Shown one piece after another: positions 54,642 to 64,000 of a stretch of DNA of 64,000 nucleotides. The notes beneath the pieces are model-generated. The model saw only the letters and a list, made by a program, of their open reading frames with translations, was not told where the DNA came from and did no database searches. Within the stretch, counting starts at the first letter, position 1. Every line of letters starts with the position of its first letter. This stretch comes from an uncultured Rhodospirillales bacterium (GTDB lineage: Bacteria > Pseudomonadota > Alphaproteobacteria > Acetobacterales > Acetobacteraceae): positions 97,642 through 161,641 of the forward strand of contig CAILMF010000066.1 in assembly GCA_903835235.1 (NCBI GenBank). Direction: 5' to 3'. The position numbers and the translations under genes were made by a program.

Positions 54642-55187
54642 ATGACCCGGTCAAGCCCCCCAGTCAGATTAGTTATAGATGCCTGCGTTGCGCGAGGTGC
54701 AGGATCCATACAGGCGACACATCCGGTTTCATCCCAATGTCGTGAGGTCTTGATTGGCATTCTAAAAAATCAATTTATTGCTGTATTTTGCCCGATGTTA
54801 AAGGTCGAGTGGGACCGGCATCAATCTAAATTTTCGAGAACCTGGCGAAAAGATATGATTTCCCGCCGAAGGCTTGCTTTCATTCCTATATGCGATGTTT
54901 CTGCGGTCCGGGAGCAGTTACTAGTAGTGCTTACAGAGGCACAGTTCAAGGACGCTGAAAAGGACTTGCACCTAATCGGCGCGGCTATATCAACGGATAA
55001 ATTTATCATTTCTCTTGAATTGAAATCGAGAGGAATTTATCAAAACAGCCTAGCGAGATATCCAGATATTGGCCGCATTAGGTGGATACTCCCAAGCAAA
55101 GATTTTCACCAACTGGAGCGTTTTTTATATGGGAGCGCTTCTGCTTCTAGAGATTGGCAACTAGATCCAACCAGGGAATCCCTGTAG
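54642..55187 (+). CDS. PIN-like domain protein (probable partner of the ATPase)
   Basis: The protein has 181 residues. A PIN-like active-site pattern is visible: Asp13 in [10 protein letters not shown], Glu56 in [11 protein letters not shown], Asp108 in [12 protein letters not shown] and acidic residues after FIISLE (Glu126). PIN proteins are metal-dependent RNases, often toxins. The base composition is as AT-rich as the ATPase gene. It is in the same operon (four-base gap). Assignment is from motif spacing only; a different nuclease-like fold is possible. Confidence 0.65.
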   Translation: MTRSSPPVRLVIDACVARGAGSIQATHPVSSQCREVLIGILKNQFIAVFCPMLKVEWDRHQSKFSRTWRKDMISRRRLAFIPICDVSAVREQLLVVLTEAQFKDAEKDLHLIGAAISTDKFIISLELKSRGIYQNSLARYPDIGRIRWILPSKDFHQLERFLYGSASASRDWQLDPTRESL

Positions 55188-55216
55188 CAGCGGTTCAGCA
55201 TTCAGGAAGTATCACT

Positions 55217-55933
55217 ATGCGCCCCTCCGGCCGCCTCCCCGACGCCCTCCGCAGCGTCTCCCTCGAACCCGGCTTCTCCCACCACGCGGAAGGCAGCTGC
55301 CTCATCCGCATGGGCGGCACGGAAGTGCTGTGCACCGCCAGCGTGGAGCCCAAGGTGCCGCCCTTCCTGCGCGGCACCGGCCAGGGCTGGGTCACCGCCG
55401 AATACGGCATGCTGCCGCGCGCCACCCATACGCGCGGCATGCGCGAAGCCGCCAAGGGCAAGCAGTCCGGCCGCACCCAGGAAATCCAGCGCCTGATCGG
55501 CCGCGCGCTGCGCGCCGTGGTTGATCTCAAGGCCATGGGCGAGATGTCCATCAGCATCGACTGCGACGTGCTGAACGCCGATGGCGGCACCCGCTGCGCC
55601 AGCATCACCGGCAGCTGGGTCGCCCTGCACCTGGCCTTCAAGCACTGCATGAAGATGAACGTCCTCACCGCCATGCCGCTGCGCGAACAGGTTGCCGCCA
55701 TCTCCTGCGGCATCTTCGAGGGCACCCCCGTGCTGGACCTGGACTACCCCGAGGACAGCAAGGCCGACGCCGACGCCAACTTCGTCCTCACCGGCACCGG
55801 CGGCCTAGTGGAAGTGCAGGGCACCGCGGAAGGCGCGCCGTTCAGCGAAGCGCAGCTGCTGGAACTGCTGCGGCTCGCGCGCCTGGGCACCGACCAGCTC
55901 TTCGCCGCCCAGCGCGCCGCCGTCGGCCTATAG
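55217..55933 (+). CDS. rph: Ribonuclease PH
   Basis: The protein has 238 residues. ATG 55217 has AGGAAG eight bases upstream. Phosphorolytic motifs are present: [20 protein letters not shown] start, [21 protein letters not shown] and [22 protein letters not shown]. It trims tRNA 3' ends. hrcA is divergent upstream, the usual arrangement, now with the AT-rich pair inserted between them. rdgB follows. Confidence 0.96.
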   Translation: MRPSGRLPDALRSVSLEPGFSHHAEGSCLIRMGGTEVLCTASVEPKVPPFLRGTGQGWVTAEYGMLPRATHTRGMREAAKGKQSGRTQEIQRLIGRALRAVVDLKAMGEMSISIDCDVLNADGGTRCASITGSWVALHLAFKHCMKMNVLTAMPLREQVAAISCGIFEGTPVLDLDYPEDSKADADANFVLTGTGGLVEVQGTAEGAPFSEAQLLELLRLARLGTDQLFAAQRAAVGL

Positions 55934-55990
55934 TCCCCCGCGCGGCGCCGCACCCCGGCGCCGCGCCCCCAACGCCTGAGTGCCGCCGCC

Positions 55991-56605
55991 ATGACCCATC
56001 GCCAGCTCTCCCCCGGCCGCCTGGTGCTGGCCACCCACAACAAGGGCAAGCTGCGGGAAGTCGCGGCCCTGCTGGACGGCCACGGGCTGGAGCTGGTCTC
56101 GGCCGGCGAACTCGGCCTGCCCGAGCCGGCGGAGACCGAGACGACCTTCATCGGCAATGCACGAATAAAAGCCCTGGCCGCCGCCGGCGCCGCCAACCTG
56201 CCGGCCCTGGCGGACGACAGCGGCTTCTCCGTAGCCAGCCTGGAAGGTGCCCCCGGCGTCTACACCGCGGACTGGGCGCAGCTGCCGGATGGCACGCGCG
56301 ACTACGCCGCCGCCATGGCCAAGGTCGCCGCCCTGGCCGGCGAACACCCTGGCCGCCTGGCATGGTTCAGCTGCGCCCTGGTGCTGGCCTGGCCGGATGG
56401 CCATACCGAGGACTTCCTCGGCGAAGCCCCGGGCAGCTGGGTCTGGCCGCCGCGCGGCCTGACCGGCTTCGGCTACGACCCGATGTTCCAGCCCGAGGGC
56501 CACGCCCAGACCTACGGCGAAATGCCGGCCGACGAAAAGCACGCCATCAGCCACCGCGCCCGCGCCTTCGCGCTCTTCGCGGCGGCCTGCCTGAAGCGTG
56601 GTTGA
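55991..56605 (+). CDS. rdgB: dITP/XTP pyrophosphatase
   Basis: The protein has 204 residues. ATHNKGKLRE (14-23), DDSGFSV and GFGYDPMFQPEG are the Ham1/RdgB signatures. It hydrolyses non-canonical purine NTPs. Follows rph by 57 bases, as in many alphaproteobacteria. Confidence 0.96.
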   Translation: MTHRQLSPGRLVLATHNKGKLREVAALLDGHGLELVSAGELGLPEPAETETTFIGNARIKALAAAGAANLPALADDSGFSVASLEGAPGVYTADWAQLPDGTRDYAAAMAKVAALAGEHPGRLAWFSCALVLAWPDGHTEDFLGEAPGSWVWPPRGLTGFGYDPMFQPEGHAQTYGEMPADEKHAISHRARAFALFAAACLKRG

Positions 56606-56752
56606 GCGGCCCCGCGGACCGCGCGCGGGAAGGTTCGCCTTCGTTCGCGTCGATCGCCGCGCTACGACCGCCACCCTCGCCACGCCGCCTGAGCAGCGGC
56701 GACCCGCACGCAGCGGGGTCCGGGTTGGGGGTTCCTGCGTGCGGTCTTAGCC

Positions 56753-57292
56753 CTAACCCCGCCACATCCCCCGCAGCACCGGTTGCCCCATTGCGTGGTG
56801 CCGCAGCGCCATCAGCGCATGGCCCAGCGCCAGCGCCACCAGCCCCACCGCCAGCCACAGATGCAGCGCCCGCAGCAGCGCAAAGCGCGCCTCGTCCGGC
56901 GCCAGCACATGCGGCACCGGCAGCAGCAGAAACACCATGGTCGGCACCTGCGCCGGCGCGCTGGCGGCGCTGAGATACCCCAGCACCGGCACCGCCAGCA
57001 GCAGCCCGTACATCACCGCGTGCACCAGGCCCGCCGCCCGCCGCTGCCAGGCCGGCAGCGCCACATCCTCGGCCGGCCGGCCGCGCCGCCAGCGCAGCAC
57101 CAGCCGCCACAGCACCAGCAGAAACACCACCACGCCAAAGGATTTGTGGAACTGATACGCCAGGAATTTCGGCGCCAGCGGCCGCCACGGCAGTTCCACC
57201 ATCAAAAAGCCCAGGGCCAGCGTCAGCGGCACCAGCAGCGCCACCGCCCAATGCAGCCGCCGCTGCGCCCGGCTCCAACCAGGCTCGCTCAA
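56753..57292 (-). CDS. Cytochrome b561-family membrane protein
   Basis: The protein has 179 residues with four predicted membrane segments. Conserved histidines for two haems: His14 (RLHWAV), His48/49 region (YQFHKSFG), one in GLVHAVMYG and one in ALHLWLAV. YbeI/CybB-type diheme quinol oxidoreductase. Coupled by ATGA to the YceI gene, a pairing seen widely. Confidence 0.9.
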   Translation of the reverse strand: MSEPGWSRAQRRLHWAVALLVPLTLALGFLMVELPWRPLAPKFLAYQFHKSFGVVVFLLVLWRLVLRWRRGRPAEDVALPAWQRRAAGLVHAVMYGLLLAVPVLGYLSAASAPAQVPTMVFLLLPVPHVLAPDEARFALLRALHLWLAVGLVALALGHALMALRHHAMGQPVLRGMWRG

Positions 57293-57897
57293 GCCGGCCC
57301 CACCAGCAGCCGCACCTGCACATCCAGCCGGATCAGGTCCGAGACCGTGGTGCGGTCCTCCACCATGCCGAACTCCAGCCGGTTCAGCGATCCGCTGGCG
57401 CTGAACTCGGCAATCTCCGCCCCCTCTGTCGCATCGCGCCCGCGCCGCAGCAGCCGCGCCTCCATCCGCATCGGCCGGGTCACGCCCTTCAGCGTCAGCT
57501 CGCCCTCAATCCGGAACCGATCCGCGGCCGCCACCCCGGTCGCCCGGCCGTTGAACCGCGCCTGCGGATGCGTATCTGAATCGAAATAGGCCGGCGAGCG
57601 CAGCAGCTCCGTCGCCCCCGGCCAGGCCAGGTCGATCGACCCGGTCTCCACCGCAACCGCCACCTCCGCCTGGCTTGGGTCGGCCGGGTCCAGCATCACC
57701 TGGGCGTCGAAGCGCTCAAACTGGCCGGTCGAGCTCAACACGCCGAAATGCCGGGCGGTGAAGCTCAACCGGCCCAGTTTCTGGTCGAACCGATATTGCC
57801 GCAGCTGCGCCTGCGCCGGCCGCACCGGCGCCAAGGCCAGGCCCATTCCGGCCAGGGCCAGGTGGCGGCGCAGCAGGGGGCGTCCTGGCGGGGTCAT
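57289..57897 (-). CDS. YceI-family periplasmic lipid-binding protein
   Basis: The protein has 202 residues with a signal peptide ending near PAQAQ. YRFDQKLGRLSFTARHFGVL, TGSIDLAW and LTLKGVTRPMRMEA are YceI signatures. The fold is a lipocalin-like barrel binding isoprenoids. Overlaps the cytochrome b561 gene by four bases. Confidence 0.92.
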   Translation of the reverse strand: MTPPGRPLLRRHLALAGMGLALAPVRPAQAQLRQYRFDQKLGRLSFTARHFGVLSSTGQFERFDAQVMLDPADPSQAEVAVAVETGSIDLAWPGATELLRSPAYFDSDTHPQARFNGRATGVAAADRFRIEGELTLKGVTRPMRMEARLLRRGRDATEGAEIAEFSASGSLNRLEFGMVEDRTTVSDLIRLDVQVRLLVGPA

Positions 57898-57994
57898 GCT
57901 GGTCCTTCGTCGGCTCAGGCAGCAAGGCTAACGCCTTTTCCAGCCGAACCCCAACAGCATCGGCCAGCCGCGTCGCCTCAGGTGCCCCGTCGCC

Positions 57995-59014
57995 TCAGGT
58001 ACCCAGTCGCGCCCGGTTGACCTCCAGCGTCACCACCACCCCCTGCGGCAGCCAGTCGAACCCGATGCTGCCGCCGAGCTGGTCGACAATGCTGCGGTTG
58101 ACCAGCTTGCTGCCGAAGCCGGACATGCCCTCGGGCCGCACCACCGCCGGTCCGCCGCTTTCCACCCAACGGATCACCACCTGGGTTTCCGCCGGCGTGC
58201 AGTCGATGTGCAACTCACCCTGGTCCGCCGAAAGCGCGCCGTACTTCAGCGAGTTCGTCGCCAGTTCATGGATCACCAGCGCCATGGTGGTGGTGGAGCC
58301 CTCGCCGATCAGCAGGTCCGGCGAGGCAACCTTGATCCGGTCGCCGATCACCCCGTTCTCGTCATAGGCGGCCAGCAGCACCGCCAGCAATTCCCCCAGC
58401 AGCGCCGCCTTGCGCTGGTGCTCCAGCGAGGGCCGCACCAGCTCATGCGCCCGGCCCAGCGCCCGCAGCCGCCGCCCCAGGTCAACCTCCATGTCCCGCG
58501 GCGTGGTGGCGGAGCGCGCCGCGATCACCGTCAACGCGGACGCAATGGCGAACAGGTTCTTCACCCGGTGGCTCATCTCCCCGGCCAGCAGGTCGCGCGC
58601 TTCCTCGGCCAGCTTGCGTTCGGTGATGTCGAGGAACACGCCGAACATGATGCCGTCCACGATCCCCTGGTCGGCGCCCTTGCCCCGGGCCGAAACCCAC
58701 TTCACCTGGCAGTCCCGCCTGATCCGGAACTCGATGTCGTAGCTGCCCGGGATTTCCCGCGTGGCGGTGAAGGCGGCGCGCACCCGGTCCAGGTCGGCAG
58801 GGTGGATATGGGCCGACAGCGCCTCGAAGGTGACCAGCCCGGCGCTGACCGCCAGGCCCCACAGCTGGTGGGACTTTTCATCCAGCGCGATCTCGTCGGT
58901 TGCCACGTCCCAGGACCACAGCGCAACGCCGGCGGCATCCGCCGCCAGGCGCAGATGCTCCGCGCCCCAGACCGGGCTGCTGCTGCTCAACCGTGCGCCG
59001 CCTGATCGTGCCAT
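57995..59014 (-). CDS. HWE-family sensor histidine kinase with PAS domain
   Basis: The protein has 339 residues. A PAS domain (~20-132; GVALWSWDVATDE, DIEFRIRRD) is followed by the phospho-accepting His149 in EMSHRVKNLFA. The ATP domain has HELATNSLKYGAL (Asn254), the WVE signature (Trp283-Glu285) that defines HWE kinases, and SGFGSKLV. There is no membrane segment, so a soluble PAS-sensing kinase. No response regulator is adjacent. Confidence 0.92.
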   Translation of the reverse strand: MARSGGARLSSSSPVWGAEHLRLAADAAGVALWSWDVATDEIALDEKSHQLWGLAVSAGLVTFEALSAHIHPADLDRVRAAFTATREIPGSYDIEFRIRRDCQVKWVSARGKGADQGIVDGIMFGVFLDITERKLAEEARDLLAGEMSHRVKNLFAIASALTVIAARSATTPRDMEVDLGRRLRALGRAHELVRPSLEHQRKAALLGELLAVLLAAYDENGVIGDRIKVASPDLLIGEGSTTTMALVIHELATNSLKYGALSADQGELHIDCTPAETQVVIRWVESGGPAVVRPEGMSGFGSKLVNRSIVDQLGGSIGFDWLPQGVVVTLEVNRARLGT

Positions 59015-59036
59015 TCCCGCCTCCGCGACGTAGAAT

Positions 59037-59065
59037 ATTATATACTATAAGACGGGTGCAACCAA
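59037..59065 (-). promoter_or_regulatory. Sigma-70-type promoter of the HWE kinase gene
   Basis: TTGGTT (59065-59060), 17 bases, then a perfect TATAAT (59042-59037) on the minus strand, in a short AT-rich stretch. The start codon is 22 bases downstream with GGAGG before it, giving a very short leader. Confidence 0.7.
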
Positions 59066-59209
59066 GGCTGTTGCGTCAAGGCTAGGCTAACACACCGCCA
59101 TCCCCCTGTCGTGAAGGAACCAGCGGCATGGAGGCGCCTGCCTGGACGCCCCGGCTTCCGCCCCCGGCGCAAACGCGGCACTCTCCAGCCCCACCACCGC
59201 GACGGATTG

Positions 59210-60322
59210 ATGCCCTCACGTTCAACCCTGCTGCTGCTGGCGCTTCTCCTTGTCCTGGCCACCCCGGCCGGCGCGCAACCCAGCTGGAGCCGCATCTACG
59301 GCGTGCAGCCGGATGGCACCGCCGCCATCCCGGTGCCCGCGGGTCCGCTGCACTACCAGGTGGAGCCGCTGGAAGGCGGCCCGCCGCTCCGCCCCTTCGC
59401 CCCGGCCGAGCCGGATGGCACCGTCCGCGCCCCGCTCGGCGGCTGGTACCGCCTGCTGCAACGCGACCGCGCCGGCGCCATCAGCCAGCTCGGCCACCGC
59501 TTCGCCGTCGGCTACCTCATCGTCGTCACCGGCCAGTCCCAGGCCGATGCGCTGTTCTTCAACGGCGCCCCGGATGCCGGCGCCTTCCGCGCCGACCGCG
59601 ACGACCCGCCGGCGCCGCCGGTGCATGCGGTGCTGTATGATTGCCTGGGCCGCCCCGGCTGCGGGCCGGATGGCACCCATTGGGGCCAGGCCGAGGAGAA
59701 TTTCGGCGCCCGCATCCTGCTGGCCGAACTCTCCTGGCGGCTGAACCGCGCGCCCGTGGCGCTGGCCGGCGCGGCCTGGGGCGGCGCCACCGTGGCCCAG
59801 CTAGCGGAAGCGCACGGCCCGGCCGGCCGCCGCCTGCGCCGCATCGTCCATGCCGCCGCCCCGGCATCGGCCGCGCTGGTGCTGGCGCATGGCACCACGG
59901 ATGCCTTCCTCGGCACCCCGCCCGAGAGCTACATCGCCGGCCTCGGCGTGGTGGTGCAGGTGTTGCGGGCCGGCGGCCGGCCGGCCATGCCGGTGCTGCA
60001 AACCCCGCTCGGCCCGCTGGATGGCCGCTACCGCATCCTCGGCAGCGCGCAGCTGGCCGCCTGGCTGGCGCCGGAGGGGCGGGACGCGCTGCTGGCCCGG
60101 CTCGGCCTGTCCCGCACCAGCCCGCTCGGCCGCGACGCCGCCATCGACGCCGGCGCCATCCGCAACGCCCAGGCCGATGCCGCCCTGCGCTTCCGCCTGG
60201 CCCCCGGCGGCGACCTCTCCCGCCTGGCGCCGGGGGCGGATGGCGTGCACTGGAGCCGGGACGGCGTGCGCTACGCCGCGCATGAGGTGGCGGAGGCCAT
60301 CGCCCTGGCGCTGCGCCCCTGA
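59210..60322 (+). CDS. Secreted SGNH/GDSL-like hydrolase
   Basis: The protein has 370 residues from ATG 59210. The signal peptide is MPSRSTLLLLALLLVLATPAG. Block I TGQSQAD (Ser110) and the block V pair Asp344/His347 (GADGVHW) suggest an SGNH-hydrolase catalytic set, as in sialate O-acetylesterase-type enzymes. The stop lies in a 13-bp tandem repeat. Substrate unknown; the call is moderate because block III is unclear. Confidence 0.65.
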   Translation: MPSRSTLLLLALLLVLATPAGAQPSWSRIYGVQPDGTAAIPVPAGPLHYQVEPLEGGPPLRPFAPAEPDGTVRAPLGGWYRLLQRDRAGAISQLGHRFAVGYLIVVTGQSQADALFFNGAPDAGAFRADRDDPPAPPVHAVLYDCLGRPGCGPDGTHWGQAEENFGARILLAELSWRLNRAPVALAGAAWGGATVAQLAEAHGPAGRRLRRIVHAAAPASAALVLAHGTTDAFLGTPPESYIAGLGVVVQVLRAGGRPAMPVLQTPLGPLDGRYRILGSAQLAAWLAPEGRDALLARLGLSRTSPLGRDAAIDAGAIRNAQADAALRFRLAPGGDLSRLAPGADGVHWSRDGVRYAAHEVAEAIALALRP

Positions 60323-60395
60323 GCGGCACCCCTGAGCGGCACCCCTGAGCGGCACCCCTGAGCGGCCCCCCCTGAGCGGCCCCCCCTGGGCGGCG
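60316..60395. repeat. 13-14-bp tandem repeats spanning the SGNH stop codon
   Basis: Units of CCCCTGAGCGGCA start at 60316, 60329, 60342 and 60355, with 14-base variants at 60368 and 60382. The first unit contains the stop TGA of the hydrolase gene. Confidence 0.8.
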
Positions 60396-60410
60396 CTCGA
60401 TTCATCAAGC

Positions 60411-60439
60411 TTGCCGGCGGCTGCCCGCAAGACTATATA
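60411..60439 (+). promoter_or_regulatory. Sigma-70-type promoter of the rimP operon
   Basis: TTGCCG (60411-60416), 17 bases, then TATATA (60434-60439). The transcript would start about 60446, leaving a ~57-base leader before rimP that carries a terminator hairpin. Confidence 0.7.
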
Positions 60440-60470
60440 CGGCTCAACAGACATCATCCGTTGCTCGGAG

Positions 60471-60502
60471 GGTGGCCTTAACGGGCCGCCTTTTTTGTTT
60501 TT
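60471..60502 (+). terminator. Intrinsic terminator in the rimP leader (possible attenuator)
   Basis: GGTGGCC (60471-60477) pairs with GGCCGCC (60484-60490) with one G-T, followed by six Ts, a G and five more Ts directly before the rimP ATG at 60503. It lies between the promoter and the gene rather than after an operon. That makes regulated read-through likely; NusA, the second gene product, stimulates termination at such hairpins. Confidence 0.7.
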
Positions 60503-61108
60503 ATGGCCCCAATGCCCGACGAGACCGCCGCCGCCCCCATCGAACGCCCGCACCATGAAGGGCTGGAAGCGCGCATCGCCGACGCGATCACGCCCACCCT
60601 GGAGCACATGGGCTACGAACTCGTCCGCGTGCAGGTCCAGGGCAAGGAACGCCCGACCGTGCAGATCATGGCCGACCGCGTCGATGGCACCCAGTTCACC
60701 GTCTCGGATTGCGAGAACATCAGCCACGCCGCCGGCGCCGTGCTGGATGTGGATGACCCGATCAAGGGCGAATGGATGCTGGAGGTTTCCTCCCCCGGCA
60801 TCGACCGCCCGCTGACCCGCGCCAAGGACTGGAACCGCTACGCCGGCCATGTCGCGACGCTGGAGCTCAACATTCCGCAGGACGGCCGCAAGCGCTTCCG
60901 CGGCGTGGCGCTGGGCGCCGATGCCGAGGTGGTGCGCATGCGGCTGGAGGACGGCACCGAGGCCAGCTTCCCCCGCGGCAACATGCGCCGCGCCAAGCTG
61001 GTGCTGACCGACGAACTCATTGCCGCCAGCGCCGCCGAGCGTGGCGTACCTGCGGACGACGAGGCTGAACCGGAAGCAGCCTCGCCCCCCCCTTCGAAGA
61101 GGAACTGA
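60503..61108 (+). CDS. rimP: Ribosome maturation factor RimP
   Basis: The protein has 201 residues (ATG 60503, or ATG 60512). [18 protein letters not shown] and [19 protein letters not shown] are RimP signatures; it assists 30S assembly. There is no Shine-Dalgarno at 60503: the T-run abuts the start codon. nusA follows after three bases. Confidence 0.93.
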   Translation: MAPMPDETAAAPIERPHHEGLEARIADAITPTLEHMGYELVRVQVQGKERPTVQIMADRVDGTQFTVSDCENISHAAGAVLDVDDPIKGEWMLEVSSPGIDRPLTRAKDWNRYAGHVATLELNIPQDGRKRFRGVALGADAEVVRMRLEDGTEASFPRGNMRRAKLVLTDELIAASAAERGVPADDEAEPEAASPPPSKRN

Positions 61109-61111
61109 GCC

Positions 61112-62671
<1,560 letters not shown>

Positions 62672-62693
62672 GCCGATCGACGACGACGCGGAA

Positions 62694-63326
62694 CTGCCGG
62701 ACGAGCCCGAGAAGGGCCCGCTGCGGCGCTGCATTGTCACGCGGGAAAGCCAGCCGAAGGAGCAGATGCTCCGCTTCGTGCTGGGGCCGGGCCGCGAATT
62801 GGTACCGGACCTTGCCGGGCGGCTGCCGGGCCGGGGAATGTGGTTGAGCGCGAAGGCCGATGTGTTAGAACGCGCCCTGGCTCGCGGTGCCTTCAGCAAG
62901 GCAGCTCGTGGGCCGGTGGTATTTCCCCCCGACCTTCGCAAGCGGATCGAGGATGGATTACGGTCCCGGGTTCGGGACCTGATGGGTTTCGCCCGTCGTG
63001 GCGGCCAGGCGGTGGCCGGCTGGCAGGCGGTGCGGGAAGTGGTGCTGGCAGGCCGGGTTGGCCTGGTGGTGCAGGCCTCGGACGGCAGCCTGGCGGAACG
63101 CGCCAGGGTGTTGGGGGGCAGGAATTTGCCGGTGGTGGCACCACTGCCGGGGGCCGCGCTGGGCGCGGTGTTCGGGCGCGACCACGCGGTTCACGTGGCG
63201 GTCGCACCCGGGCGGATGGCGGAGAGCATCGCGGCGGAAGCCGCCCGGCTCGCCGGCTTCCAGGTGCAGGCTGAGCCAGGCCAGGGCGGTGACGCGTCCC
63301 AGGGCCAGGCTGACACTCGGGTTTAG
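62694..63326 (+). CDS. YlxR (DUF448) / L7Ae-like RNA-binding protein
   Basis: The conserved YlxR start (GPLRRCIVTRE, then LRFVLGPG and GRGMWLSAKA) is followed by an L7Ae-like domain (GFARRGGQAVAG, LAGRVGLVVQASD). The first canonical start in this frame is ATG 62766, which would remove the conserved RRCIVTRE. No ATG, GTG or TTG exists between there and the nusA end. A non-canonical start (for example CTG 62694) is used here as a placeholder. infB follows 24 bases after the stop. Confidence 0.85.
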   Translation: MPDEPEKGPLRRCIVTRESQPKEQMLRFVLGPGRELVPDLAGRLPGRGMWLSAKADVLERALARGAFSKAARGPVVFPPDLRKRIEDGLRSRVRDLMGFARRGGQAVAGWQAVREVVLAGRVGLVVQASDGSLAERARVLGGRNLPVVAPLPGAALGAVFGRDHAVHVAVAPGRMAESIAAEAARLAGFQVQAEPGQGGDASQGQADTRV

Positions 63327-63350
63327 GACACGCCTCAGGGCGTGGTGGGC

Positions 63351-64000
63351 ATGACGGATATCGGATCGGGTTCGGACCAGCGGATGAGCGACCAGAACGA
63401 CCAGGACGCGGGCAAGAGCAGGCTGAGCCTTCGGCCGGCCGGCCGCCTGGAGCTGGGCAAGACGGTGGACGCAGGCAGCGTACGCCAAAGCTTCAGCCAC
63501 GGGCGCAGCAAAACCGTGCAGGTTGAGGTGGTGAAGAAGCGCGTGGTGGTGCCAGGCGCCCCTGCGCCGGCACGCCCGGCGGGCCCCGCGCCCGCCTCGG
63601 GCGGTGGTGGTGGCGGCCAGGCGCCGCGCCAGGCGGGTGGCCCGCAGCGCGCCAGCGGCCCGGCCGGTGGCGGCCAGCGCAGCGCCGCGCCCCAGGCCGG
63701 GCGTCCGCTGACCCAGGCCGAGCAGGCCAACCGCCAGCGCGTGCTGGAGGAGATGCGCAAGGTCGAGGCCCAGCGCCAGCGCGAGGAGCGTGAGCGCCAG
63801 GCCCTGATGGTGCGCTCGGCCGCCGAGGAAGCCGCCCGCAAGGCGGAAGAAGACCGCCGCCGCGCCGAGGAGGAAGCCGCCCAGCGCGAGGAGGAGGAAC
63901 GCCGCGCGGCCGAAGCCGCCCGCGCCGCCGAGGTGGCCGCCCGCCGCGCCGCCGCTGAAGGCAAGCCGCCGCCGGCCCCTGCCGCCGCCCCGGCCCCCGC
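63351..64000 (+). CDS. infB: Translation initiation factor IF-2, N-terminal part (cut by window edge)
   Basis: The frame starts at ATG 63351 (ATG 63384 possible) and stays open to the window end, 216 codons. LSLRPAGRLELGKTVDAGSV and RQSFSHGRSKTVQVEVVKK are the alphaproteobacterial IF-2 start. The rest is Gly/Ala/Pro-rich and then a highly charged Glu/Arg helix. The GTPase domain lies beyond the window. Confidence 0.93.
   Translation, partial: MTDIGSGSDQRMSDQNDQDAGKSRLSLRPAGRLELGKTVDAGSVRQSFSHGRSKTVQVEVVKKRVVVPGAPAPARPAGPAPASGGGGGGQAPRQAGGPQRASGPAGGGQRSAAPQAGRPLTQAEQANRQRVLEEMRKVEAQRQREERERQALMVRSAAEEAARKAEEDRRRAEEEAAQREEEERRAAEAARAAEVAARRAAAEGKPPPAPAAAPAP

Noticed and set aside
53100..55220. 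Attachment-site direct repeats flanking the AT-rich gene pair
   Set aside because: I compared the two boundaries by eye and found no convincing repeat; insertion mechanism remains unknown.

Overview
The window is high-GC chromosomal DNA, probably from an Acetobacteraceae/Roseomonas-like alphaproteobacterium. The taxon is inferred from three things: GC-rich codon use, six tripartite-tricarboxylate (TctC/Bug) binding proteins, and the hrcA/rph/rdgB and grpE-dnaK-dnaJ neighbourhoods with rimP-nusA-ylxR-infB. No integrase, transposase, phage gene or CRISPR array was seen.

Regions: (1) 1-8.1 kb is catabolic and uptake DNA. It holds a cut-off flavin monooxygenase, an exported lyase-fold protein, two TctC proteins, and an IclR-controlled minus-strand run (sialidase-like BNR protein, DapA-like aldolase, TctC) facing an SDR. 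(2) 8.2-21.3 kb is a secreted-protein locus. It holds a haem peroxidase with an RTX-like tail, a DUF6502/DUF5666 pair opposite it across two palindromes, a 2,543-residue repeat protein with an N-terminal nidogen-like domain, and a LuxR-type regulator. (3) 21.6-29.6 kb holds tRNA-Arg, housekeeping enzymes, a zinc-type binding protein, an RlmM/RlmE-like methyltransferase, a TctC, an EF-hand protein, an epimerase and tRNA-Leu. (4) 29.5-36 kb is a second catabolic block: two luciferase-like oxidoreductases, an SDR, two TctC proteins and a second monooxygenase. (5) 36-44 kb holds a LOG enzyme, a PRC-barrel protein, dapB, metK (with a possible SAM/SAH riboswitch), two methyltransferases, trmB between inverted repeats, and an exported MetX-like hydrolase. 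(6) 44-53 kb holds the chaperone genes dnaJ, dnaK, grpE and hrcA, with a TctC, a YCII/ECF42 sigma pair and a small exported protein lying between grpE and hrcA. (7) 53.2-55.2 kb is an AT-rich two-gene insert between hrcA and rph: an AAA15/DUF3696-type ATPase and a PIN-like protein. (8) 55.2-64 kb holds rph, rdgB, cytochrome b561/YceI, an HWE kinase, an SGNH-like protein, and rimP-nusA-ylxR-infB behind a promoter and an intrinsic terminator that ends at the rimP start codon.

The strongest candidate for an undescribed system is the ATPase/PIN-like pair, which looks like a defence or toxin cassette. Next are the rimP leader terminator, the metK leader, the paired palindromes at the peroxidase locus and several families of short palindromic repeats. 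All functional statements rest on reading motifs by eye; no database search was run.
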